DNA of 21,876 nucleotides from an uncultured Clostridia bacterium (GTDB taxonomy: Bacteria; Bacillota; Clostridia; TANB77; CAG-508): positions 1 through 21,876 of the forward strand of contig CANPWI010000006.1 in NCBI GenBank assembly GCA_947584125.1. The letters run 5' to 3'. This document shows, piece after piece, positions 15,947 through 21,876 of this stretch. The position numbers were made by a program, and so were the translations under genes. A model generated the notes under the pieces. That model was not told the origin of the DNA and made no database searches. It saw nothing but the letters and a program-made list of their open reading frames with translations. The first letter of the stretch is position 1, and the number at the start of each line of letters is the position of its first letter.

Positions 15947-16271
15947 CTCTTAAAATTTAAATCTGCTATTATTCTAATACATTCTTTGGTAAATATTTGT
16001 CGGTTTTAGATACCTTTTTAAAAAAACTTTTTTACTTTTTTTGCTATCTATTTTTCTTTTGTTCTATTTTATGATTATTATTTTATTATATTTTGTCGTA
16101 TATTTCAATGTTTTTTATAAATTTTGCATATTTTTAATTATATAAATGAATTATTGACATTATAAAAGCTCCATGTAGTATTTGCCATTTTCAAAGCGTG
16201 CAGTTTTTCAAGCACGAAAATGCCAAATACTAGCAATATGGAGCAAATTTTGTTTTAAATGTATTACTCTC
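15947..16271. other. Intergenic region between cwlD and spoIIE
   Basis: No gene is seen. It is very AT-rich spacer that must hold the spoIIE promoter. TTTGTCG occurs on the plus strand at 15996-16002 and 16092-16098 and resembles the Spo0A box core, which would suit spoIIE, but each has mismatches. A TATAAT on the minus strand lies next to the second site, without a good -35. The long hairpin at 16168-16244 is listed separately. Confidence 0.5.
16168..16244 (-). terminator. Long stepped hairpin after cwlD, probable terminator
   Basis: Three nested pairings build one rod: GCTCCAT with ATGGAGC (16168-16174, 16238-16244), a 15-bp arm with one mismatch (16177-16191, 16217-16231) and CGTGC with GCACG (16197-16201, 16212-16216). 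A 10-nt loop remains. On the minus strand TTTTATAA follows, a modest T-run, so termination of cwlD is plausible. At 77 nt it is long for a terminator and could be a small structured or mobile element. Confidence 0.55.
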
Positions 16272-17000
16272 TTATTCATAAAAATAATCTATTATTCCTG
16301 TATATATTCCCCATGCCAATTTATTTTGATATTGGTCATCTAATAGTTGTTTTTCTTCTTCTGGATTAGATAGGAATCCACATTCAACTATTGTTGTTGG
16401 TATTTCAACATGTTTTATTATATAAATGTTGTCTATTTTTAATGGTACTCTAGTATTTTCTTTTTGTATTGCTTTATTTAAGCTATTTTGTATTGATGTT
16501 GCAAGTTTTATTCCCTGTTCATTTCCTTGTTTATAAAATGTTTGCCAACCGTAGTATTGTTGCTGTGGTATTTTATTTAAATGTATACTTACAAATATGT
16601 CTGCACTTGATTCGTTACCTATTTTTACTCTGTTGTGAATGTCTGATATTTTCTTTTCTTTTAGTGTTTTGCTATCAATATCGTATATAGCATTTTCATC
16701 TGACCTTGTTAAAATTACATTGCATCCACTTTGTTCAAGTAAATTTTGCACTTTTAATGCTATTTTTAAATTTGTTTGTGCTTCTGTTGTTCCATTACTA
16801 CTTTGAGCTCCTTCGTCCGGTACTCCATGACCTGCATCTAGTACTACGGTTTTGTTTGTAACAGGTAGCGCTACAACTTGTGCTGTTTCATTATTTGTTT
16901 CAATATTATTATTTTTGAAACTGCATACTCCACAAACAACTACTGTTAGAATCATTAAATTAAGCAAAATAACAATTCTTTTTTTCTCTAAAATAATCAT
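16272..17000 (-). CDS. cwlD: CwlD, N-acetylmuramoyl-L-alanine amidase of spore cortex
   Basis: CwlD removes the peptide from muramic acid in the spore cortex, the first step to muramic-delta-lactam, which lytic enzymes need at germination. The 242-residue product has an N-terminal membrane or signal segment (about 8-26), then one Amidase_3 domain. VVLDAGHGVPDEGA gives zinc ligand H58, NGTTEAQTNL gives E73 and FVSIHLN gives H140. IVECGFLSN carries the catalytic E206. The length fits CwlD rather than larger vegetative amidases, since no cell-wall binding domain is present. AAAGGAG lies 6 nt before the ATG. A CATACACC box (minus strand, 17047-17054) resembles the -10 of sporulation sigma factors E and G. 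The upstream gene ends 70 bp away. Confidence 0.92.
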   Translation of the reverse strand: MIILEKKRIVILLNLMILTVVVCGVCSFKNNNIETNNETAQVVALPVTNKTVVLDAGHGVPDEGAQSSNGTTEAQTNLKIALKVQNLLEQSGCNVILTRSDENAIYDIDSKTLKEKKISDIHNRVKIGNESSADIFVSIHLNKIPQQQYYGWQTFYKQGNEQGIKLATSIQNSLNKAIQKENTRVPLKIDNIYIIKHVEIPTTIVECGFLSNPEEEKQLLDDQYQNKLAWGIYTGIIDYFYE

Positions 17001-17012
17001 ACTTTTCTCCTT

Positions 17013-17041
17013 TATAATAATATAAAATTTATATTATTATA
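17013..17041 (-). other. AT-only palindrome in the cwlD leader
   Basis: A perfect 14-bp inverted repeat made only of A and T (17013-17026 with 17028-17041) sits just upstream of the cwlD Shine-Dalgarno. It could form a weak 5' hairpin or bind a regulator; nothing more can be said. Confidence 0.4.
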
Positions 17042-17046
17042 TGTAA

Positions 17047-17054
17047 GGTGTATG
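17047..17054 (-). promoter_or_regulatory. Sporulation-sigma-like -10 box before cwlD
   Basis: Minus-strand CATACACC matches the CATAC core of the -10 elements used by sigma-E and sigma-G. A clear -35 at the right distance is not visible, so the call rests on the -10 core and on the known control of cwlD in Bacillus subtilis. Confidence 0.3.
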
Positions 17055-17070
17055 CTATTTTAGAACCATT

Positions 17071-17997
17071 CTATTTTTTCCTTCTGTTTATAATATATGT
17101 ACTTCCTAATGTTGTTTTTGCTAGGTGTTTTATTCCTGCTCCCATTTCTGCTATTTCTAATGCATTTTTAAATCTATTTTTTTCTATATCTACTACCGCT
17201 ATTGATATTGATGTTATTGGAAATTGTTCTATTATTCCTTTTCTATTTACTACCTCTACATATCCTTTTTCTTTATCTTCATCATTAAAATAGTCTAAAA
17301 CTTTTATATCAAATTCTAATATAATGTCTTGACATATTTTTTCGTAATCTGTTTCTGAAACTATTGCAACAAAATCGTCTCCTCCTATGTGTCCAATAAA
17401 TGCATTGTCACATTCGTTTTTATGTATATGTTTTGAAATAATTTTTGCAGTAAATTTAATAATTTCATCACCTTTTAAAAATCCATAGGTATCATTATAT
17501 GCTTTGAAATTGTCTAGGTCAAAGTATAAAATTGCAAAATGTTCTTGGTTTAATAATCTTTTTTTGATTTCTGCTTGTATTTGTACATTTCCTGGTAATC
17601 CTGTTAATGGACTTACTCTTCTGTTTAAATACATTAAATTAACTATATTTTTTATTGTATAGTAAAAGTAGTCTTTATCTATAGGTTCTTTTATATAATA
17701 TTCAACATCTGTTTTTAAAACATCAATTCTATGGTCTTTATTTTCGTCTGATGATACTACTATTATTGGAGTTATACTATTATCCTCATTTTGTCTTATT
17801 GTGTTACATAATTCCACTAAGTCTCTGTCTACTTGATCTTCATGTATAATTATTAATGAAGGTATATTTTTAAGTGCAATTTCAATTTCTGTTGTTCTTA
17901 CATTCTTTAACAAAAATTCTTTTTCATCTTTAAACATTGACTTTAATAATTTATATAGTTCAATATTATCATCTATAATGTATATTTCTTGTAACAT
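17071..17997 (-). CDS. Degenerate receiver plus GGDEF-domain protein (putative diguanylate cyclase)
   Basis: The 308-residue protein has two domains. Residues 1-120 look like a response-regulator receiver: D9/D10 acidic pair, hydrophobic strand SLIIIHED, and YIKEPID with the conserved Lys. The phospho-acceptor Asp position appears to be His (H52), so classical phosphorylation is unlikely. Residues 128-305 are a GGDEF domain: SPLTGLPGN, YFDLDNFKAYNDTYGFLKGD and HIGGDDF (205-209), a form that usually keeps cyclase activity, making cyclic-di-GMP. No RxxD inhibitory site is seen before GGDDF. The gene starts 11 bp after the CmpB-like gene, with AAGGAG 6 nt before the ATG, so it is cotranscribed with it. 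The signal it reads is unknown. Confidence 0.85.
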   Translation of the reverse strand: MLQEIYIIDDNIELYKLLKSMFKDEKEFLLKNVRTTEIEIALKNIPSLIIIHEDQVDRDLVELCNTIRQNEDNSITPIIVVSSDENKDHRIDVLKTDVEYYIKEPIDKDYFYYTIKNIVNLMYLNRRVSPLTGLPGNVQIQAEIKKRLLNQEHFAILYFDLDNFKAYNDTYGFLKGDEIIKFTAKIISKHIHKNECDNAFIGHIGGDDFVAIVSETDYEKICQDIILEFDIKVLDYFNDEDKEKGYVEVVNRKGIIEQFPITSISIAVVDIEKNRFKNALEIAEMGAGIKHLAKTTLGSTYIINRRKK

Positions 17998-18008
17998 TTA
18001 TTTCTCCT

Positions 18009-18776
18009 TTATTTGTTTTTTTCTCTTCTTAGTTCTATCTTTTGGTTTAAAAATTGACTAATTGTTTCAGATTTCATAGTAGGGAATGCTTTTTTTAGTC
18101 TGTTTGTTCTTCTTACTACTTTTGTTTTTAATTTTGCTTGTTGTTTTTTCAATTCATCAATTTTATATTGTAAATTTTCTATATTGTTTTGACCTTCTAC
18201 TTTTATTTGTTCTAATTTTTCTTTTAAAGTTTCGCCAATTTCACTAATTTTATTAATTTGACCTTCTAGTCCTTTAACTTTAATTGTTGTTATTATTGCA
18301 TCTATTAATATGTATCCACCTATTATAACCGTTAAAACTGTAGTAATGTTTTGTGGAATTTTACTTAGTAAATTTGTAATACCTGGATGTATAAAGTGTA
18401 TAAAAATTATTCCTAATATTCCCCACATTATTGAATTTGTTAGGCAAACTCTTCCTTTTATGTTTATTTTATGGTTTGAGTAATCCCAGTATGTTGTGTT
18501 AAATGCTTTTTCTAGAAACCATCCTACTAAATATTCCCAAACTGATAAAACTATGAATCCTGCAAAAAACAATAATATTAAATTATCTTTATATCTTTCT
18601 AAAAATATAAACATTATTATTGCACCAACTCCATATATTGGGCAAAATGGTCCATATATAAATCCAGAATTTATCCATTTTCTTTGACATATTGATTTAT
18701 ATACAGATTCTAAAATCCAACCAAAGAATGAATATATTATAAATAATGTTACTAAGTTTAATATATTAATCTCCAT
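18009..18776 (-). CDS. CmpB-like membrane protein (PF06541 type) with C-terminal coiled coil
   Basis: The N-terminal 165 residues contain four to five membrane helices. They carry the family motifs FGWILESVYKSICQRKWINS, GFIYGPFCPIYGVGA, EYLVGWFLEKAFNTTYWDYS and KGRVCLTNSIMWGILG. These mark the family named putative ABC-transporter type IV (CmpB), although no ATPase or transport role is proven and none is encoded nearby. Residues about 165-255 form a charged cytoplasmic coiled coil with a basic RRTNRLKKAF patch. The start ATG has AGAGGG upstream. The gene lies 21 bp after the Ig-like protein gene and 11 bp before the GGDEF gene; the three probably form one operon. Confidence 0.85.
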   Translation of the reverse strand: MEINILNLVTLFIIYSFFGWILESVYKSICQRKWINSGFIYGPFCPIYGVGAIIMFIFLERYKDNLILLFFAGFIVLSVWEYLVGWFLEKAFNTTYWDYSNHKINIKGRVCLTNSIMWGILGIIFIHFIHPGITNLLSKIPQNITTVLTVIIGGYILIDAIITTIKVKGLEGQINKISEIGETLKEKLEQIKVEGQNNIENLQYKIDELKKQQAKLKTKVVRRTNRLKKAFPTMKSETISQFLNQKIELRREKNK

Positions 18777-18797
18777 AATTATTCCCTCTTACTAATT

Positions 18798-19703
18798 TTA
18801 TTGATTATAACATACTCCATAAAATACTGTTTTTGCTCCACTTTTACTTTTTGCTGTTATTGTTACATAGTTATCTCCTTCAACAACATATTGTTTGTAT
18901 TCTATTGATGTTTGACCATCTAAAGGAATGTCTGTTTTCTCTCCTTGATTTACTACATGTTCTATACTTTCAAGACCTTCATCATCTGTTACTGTAATTA
19001 TAATAAACTCTCCATCTCTTATTGCTGAAATTTTTGGTGGATTTATACCTTTAATTTCTTGTTCTTTTGTTTTTACTATGTTATTTATATTTACTGCATT
19101 TATTACTAATGTATTTAATCCTGCTGGTATTTCAACTTCTGTTTCTATTTTTAATGTACTTTCTTGAGCATCAACTCTTATTTCTTCTCCATTATTCCAT
19201 TTATATGTTAAATAACTCATTCCGTCTGGATCTTCTGCTGTTATTTTTATGCTATTTCCAACTACTGCAAGATCTATATTAAGTTCATCTTCTATTATAT
19301 ATTCTTGTGTATAAGTGTTTTCATTTCCGTTTATATCTGTAACTTTAAGATTTAATGTATTTGTTCCTATTGGAATATCTATTTCTTCATTAAAGCTTAT
19401 TCTATTATTTCCTTCTATTTCTGTTATTTCGCCATCATTCCAACTATACTGCATAGTAGCTATTACTTTATCATGTGTTATACTTACTTTAAGTTTTCTT
19501 TCATCTTGACTTATTGATATTTGAGGTATAGTTTGTACTTGCATTTTTTGTTTTTCTTGTTTGTTATTATTATATAATCTATATATTCCTTGTCCTAAGA
19601 AAACAAGTCCAAATAGAATAATTGCTATAGCAAAAAACTTTACTATTTTCTTTATATCCGTAGGCTTTTTTTGATTTAATCCTGTAGATAAAATTTGATT
19701 CAT
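18798..19703 (-). CDS. Membrane-anchored protein with three Ig-like repeats
   Basis: The 301-residue product has a polar N-tail, one membrane helix (about 23-43) and a linker. Three Ig-like repeats of about 75-80 residues follow outside the cell (near 60-135, 140-215 and 222-297). Repeat hallmarks are Y.WN(D/N)GE then a (D/E)IP.G.N.L.(L/I).(V/A) strand; the third repeat is more diverged. No enzyme motif or sorting signal is seen. I chose ATG 19703, 8 nt after GAGGAG; the GTG at 19712 overlaps that site. It leads the operon with the CmpB-like and GGDEF genes, which suggests an envelope-sensing or envelope-structure role, but that is inference. Confidence 0.85.
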   Translation of the reverse strand: MNQILSTGLNQKKPTDIKKIVKFFAIAIILFGLVFLGQGIYRLYNNNKQEKQKMQVQTIPQISISQDERKLKVSITHDKVIATMQYSWNDGEITEIEGNNRISFNEEIDIPIGTNTLNLKVTDINGNENTYTQEYIIEDELNIDLAVVGNSIKITAEDPDGMSYLTYKWNNGEEIRVDAQESTLKIETEVEIPAGLNTLVINAVNINNIVKTKEQEIKGINPPKISAIRDGEFIIITVTDDEGLESIEHVVNQGEKTDIPLDGQTSIEYKQYVVEGDNYVTITAKSKSGAKTVFYGVCYNQ

Positions 19704-19726
19704 TCTTTTCACTCCTCTATTGTCAA

Positions 19727-19756
19727 ATTATATCACATAAGTATAATATTTGTAAA
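19727..19756 (-). promoter_or_regulatory. Sigma-A-like promoter of the Ig-like/CmpB/GGDEF operon
   Basis: On the minus strand TTTACA (19751-19756) is followed after 18 bp by TATAAT (19727-19732). Transcription would start near 19720, just before the GAGGAG Shine-Dalgarno. The -10 is perfect and the -35 has one mismatch. Confidence 0.6.
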
Positions 19757-19778
19757 TATTATTTTAGTAAAGAATAAT

Positions 19779-19809
19779 AAAAATCCCCAGTGTCTAACTG
19801 GGAATTTTT
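19779..19809 (-). terminator. Intrinsic terminator of the repeat-rich surface protein gene
   Basis: A 13-bp stem with one mismatch (19779-19791 with 19797-19809) has a 5-nt loop and a CCCAGT/ACTGGG core. On the minus strand it ends in TTTTTATTATT. It begins 6 bp after the stop codon at 19816. Confidence 0.85.
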
Positions 19810-19815
19810 ATTCTA

Positions 19816-21876
19816 TTATAATACATACTTTTTGATTAGTATAATTCCGCTACTTAGCATTGTTAATACAACTATTGTTAGTGTAATATACATTGGTGCT
19901 GAACCTGTTTTTACTGATAATACAACTGGTGCTTCATCTTCATCATCTTCTATTGGTTTACCTTTAAAGTTATTTGTTGAAGAATCTATATCTGGTGTGT
20001 TACTTTCGTTATAATCTTTACTAATTTCTGCATAGTTTGTTTTTAATCCTAAGTTATCGTTTCCATTTATCCATGTTAGTATGATATCTACTGTTGCTGT
20101 TTCTCCAGGTTGTAATAATGTGTTTTCAAGTTGTGCGGTTGCAACTGTTCCATCTTCACAAGTATACCATTTTGGATTATCTTCTTTTACAAACTTTAAT
20201 CCTGCTGGAATATGGTCTTTGACTTCTTTTGCATAACCTGCAATTTCGCCTTCATTAATTACTTTAATTTTATATGCAAATTTTACTGTTACTTTATTTA
20301 AAGAATTCTCTTTAATTTCTACTTTAACTGGTGGCTCTGGATTTTCATCTCCTGTGTGTCCAGTTTGAGTAACTGTTTGTTTTCCATTTTCAATAACTAT
20401 TGCTTGAGTTACCCATTTTTTAAGTGCTAAGTCAAAGTATTTAACTTTTACATATTCTTTATCAATATCATCTTCTCCGTCTTCATTGTTTCCTGGAGTT
20501 GAATCTATATCTTCTACTGGATTTCCATTTTTATCTTTATCTTCAGATATTTCAGCTGTATTTACTAAAATTCTATCTGATGTATTTGGTTCTGTAACTT
20601 TAAATGCAACTTTTACATCTCTATAGTCTGGATTTTCATCTGTTATTCCTAGTTCTTTATCAAATGCTTTTATTAGATTATTTCTCTCTGTTTCATCTTC
20701 TTGTGCTTTTGATAAATAGTCTGTTGTTATTTTTACAGCTTTTGAAATGTCATCTGTTTGGTTTCCGTCTTTGTCTATCATTTTCCATCTATATTCTTTG
20801 TTTGTATCGTTGTCTGGTAAAAATTCTAATCCTTCTGGCATATCGTCTGTTATTTCATCTGCATATCCATCTATGTTGCCTTCATTAAATATTCTTATTG
20901 TATATGTAACTATATTTCCATTTTCTACATCTACTGGAACTTTTGTATGTTCATATTTAATTTCTCCATTTTCATCTAAAGATAACTGTGGTACTCTATT
21001 GTTTACACTTGTATTGTCTACTGCTGTTATGAATTTTCTTAATGCTAAGTCAAAGTATTTTAGTTTTACATATTCTTTATCAATATCATCTTCTCCGTCT
21101 TCATTATTTCCTGGAGTTGAGTCTATATCTTCTACTGGCTTTCCATTTTCATCCTTATCTTCAGATATTTCAGCAACATTTACTAGGATTTTATCTGATG
21201 TATTTGGTTCTATAACTTTAAATGCAACTTTTACATCTCTATAGTCTGGATTTTCGTCTGTTAATCCTAATTCTTTATCAAATGCTTTTATTAGGTTATC
21301 TCTTCCTGTTTCATTTTCTTGTGCTATTGATAGATAGTCTGTTGTTATTTTTACTGCTTTTGAAATATCATCTGTTTGGTTTCCATCTTGGTCTATCATT
21401 TTCCATCTATATTCTTTGTTTGTGTCGTTTTCTGGTAAAAATTCTAATCCCTCTGGCATATCGTCTGTTATTTCATCTGCATATCCGTCTGTATTACCTT
21501 CATTGAAAATTCTTATTGTATATGTAACTACATCTCCATTTGCTACTTCTACTGGTACTTTTGTATGTTCATATTTAATTTTTCCATTTTCGTCTAAAGA
21601 TAATTGTGGTATTCTATCGTTAACATTTGTATCGTCTACTGCTGTTATGAATTTTCTTAATGCTAAATCAAAGTATTTTAGTTTTACTTTTTCAAAGTCT
21701 ATATCATCTTCATTTTCGTCTTCATTTTCAAAGTCGTATTTTTCATCATGGTTTGGTATAGAGTCTATATCATCTATTTCATTTCCATCTTTGTCTTCGT
21801 CTTCAGATATTTGTGCAACATTTGTTAAAATTCTGTCTGATGTGTTTGGTTCTATTACCTCAAATACTACTTTTAA
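19816..21876 (-). CDS. Repeat-rich cell-surface protein, C-terminal part (5' end outside window)
   Basis: The frame stays open from the stop at 19816 to the right edge, giving at least 686 residues; an internal ATG at 21459 is not the start. Two nearly identical 206-residue repeats begin KYFDLALRKFITAV and contain a DUF11-like core (VTYTIRIFNEGN, DGYADEITDDMPEGLEFLP). Each ends with an acidic DIDSTPGNNEDGEDDIDKE linker. A more diverged third unit (KYFDLALKKWVTQA, IPAGLKFVKEDN) follows, and part of another precedes. The recurring LALRKF Lys and a late N.AEI Asn recall isopeptide-forming pilin-like domains, which is inference. The C-terminus has VVLSVKTGSAP, a hydrophobic helix and KK, like a sorting signal without a proper LPxTG. 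Surface location is likely; the ligand is unknown. Confidence 0.88.
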   Translation of the reverse strand, partial: LKVVFEVIEPNTSDRILTNVAQISEDEDKDGNEIDDIDSIPNHDEKYDFENEDENEDDIDFEKVKLKYFDLALRKFITAVDDTNVNDRIPQLSLDENGKIKYEHTKVPVEVANGDVVTYTIRIFNEGNTDGYADEITDDMPEGLEFLPENDTNKEYRWKMIDQDGNQTDDISKAVKITTDYLSIAQENETGRDNLIKAFDKELGLTDENPDYRDVKVAFKVIEPNTSDKILVNVAEISEDKDENGKPVEDIDSTPGNNEDGEDDIDKEYVKLKYFDLALRKFITAVDNTSVNNRVPQLSLDENGEIKYEHTKVPVDVENGNIVTYTIRIFNEGNIDGYADEITDDMPEGLEFLPDNDTNKEYRWKMIDKDGNQTDDISKAVKITTDYLSKAQEDETERNNLIKAFDKELGITDENPDYRDVKVAFKVTEPNTSDRILVNTAEISEDKDKNGNPVEDIDSTPGNNEDGEDDIDKEYVKVKYFDLALKKWVTQAIVIENGKQTVTQTGHTGDENPEPPVKVEIKENSLNKVTVKFAYKIKVINEGEIAGYAKEVKDHIPAGLKFVKEDNPKWYTCEDGTVATAQLENTLLQPGETATVDIILTWINGNDNLGLKTNYAEISKDYNESNTPDIDSSTNNFKGKPIEDDEDEAPVVLSVKTGSAPMYITLTIVVLTMLSSGIILIKKYVL
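20426..21043 (-). repeat. 618-bp tandem repeat, copy 2
   Basis: One of two in-frame 618-bp (206-codon) copies, aligned to the GCTAAGTCAAAG anchor at 20426 and 21044. Its neighbour differs at scattered, often third-codon positions, with no length change, so the duplication is recent or kept uniform. Confidence 0.9.
21044..21661 (-). repeat. 618-bp tandem repeat, copy 1
   Basis: In-frame copy directly upstream in the gene. A further copy starts at 21662 and runs off the window. Its acidic linker is different and longer (FENEDENEDDIDFEK), so the linkers vary while the folded domain is conserved. Confidence 0.9.

Noticed and set aside
16154..16182. Plus-strand promoter (TTGACA) driving the hairpin at 16168-16244 as a small RNA
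   Set aside because: The -10 at the right distance is poor (TAGTAT) and would lie inside the hairpin arm.
19816..21459. Surface protein starting at the ATG at 21459
   Set aside because: The frame continues open to the window edge for 139 more codons with the same repeat domain, so this ATG is internal.
20604..21506. Two similar plus-strand frames starting MQLLHLYSLDF
   Set aside because: They are antisense shadows of the 618-bp repeats, which explains their similarity to each other.

Overview
The window comes from a very AT-rich, Gram-positive, endospore-forming anaerobe, most likely a member of Clostridia (Bacillota). The evidence is low G+C throughout, SpoIIE and CwlD together, RodA plus MinD/MinE, Shine-Dalgarno sequences of the GAGGTG/AGGAG type, and large Ig-like surface proteins. 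The exact lineage cannot be read from the sequence; an uncultured gut clostridium is a guess from style. All genes but one are on the minus strand, so the coding story reads from right to left.

Layout, left to right. (1) 1-6049: one uninterrupted minus-strand frame of 2016 codons that runs off the left edge. It is a membrane-anchored giant surface protein built from shuffled Ig-like modules. (2) 6050-6565: a long intergenic stretch with a striking structured element, in which a GC-rich core is enclosed by 21-bp AT-only perfect inverted repeats. (3) 6566-7660: a MazF/EndoA-type RNase and a membrane-anchored LolA/GerS-like protein. (4) 7722-8469: an overlapping HEPN/MNT (minimal nucleotidyltransferase) toxin-antitoxin pair with its own apparent promoter at the end of dusB. 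(5) 8504-12549: a morphogenesis and housekeeping run, minD-minE-rodA-HD protein-dusB, with short gaps and a sigma-A-like promoter before minD. (6) 12726-13451: the only plus-strand gene, an acyl-ACP thioesterase, divergent from minD and convergent with spoIIE. (7) 13493-15937: spoIIE. (8) 16272-17000: cwlD. (9) 17071-19703: an operon-like set of an Ig-like membrane-anchored protein, a CmpB-like membrane protein with a coiled-coil tail, and a REC-like/GGDEF protein. (10) 19816-21876: the C-terminal part of a repeat-rich surface protein that runs off the right edge.

Three themes recur. The first is cell shape and division: MinD/MinE position the septum and RodA polymerises side-wall glycan. The second is sporulation and germination: SpoIIE activates sigma-F, CwlD makes muramic-delta-lactam in the spore cortex, and the LolA/GerS-like protein may be a CwlD partner by analogy with Clostridioides difficile. 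The third is surface display: three secreted or anchored Ig-like proteins.

Several gene predictions in this DNA start at GTG codons that lie inside a GAGGTG-type Shine-Dalgarno. I moved those starts downstream where a better-placed ATG or GTG follows. No tRNA, rRNA, CRISPR array or recognisable transposase was seen.
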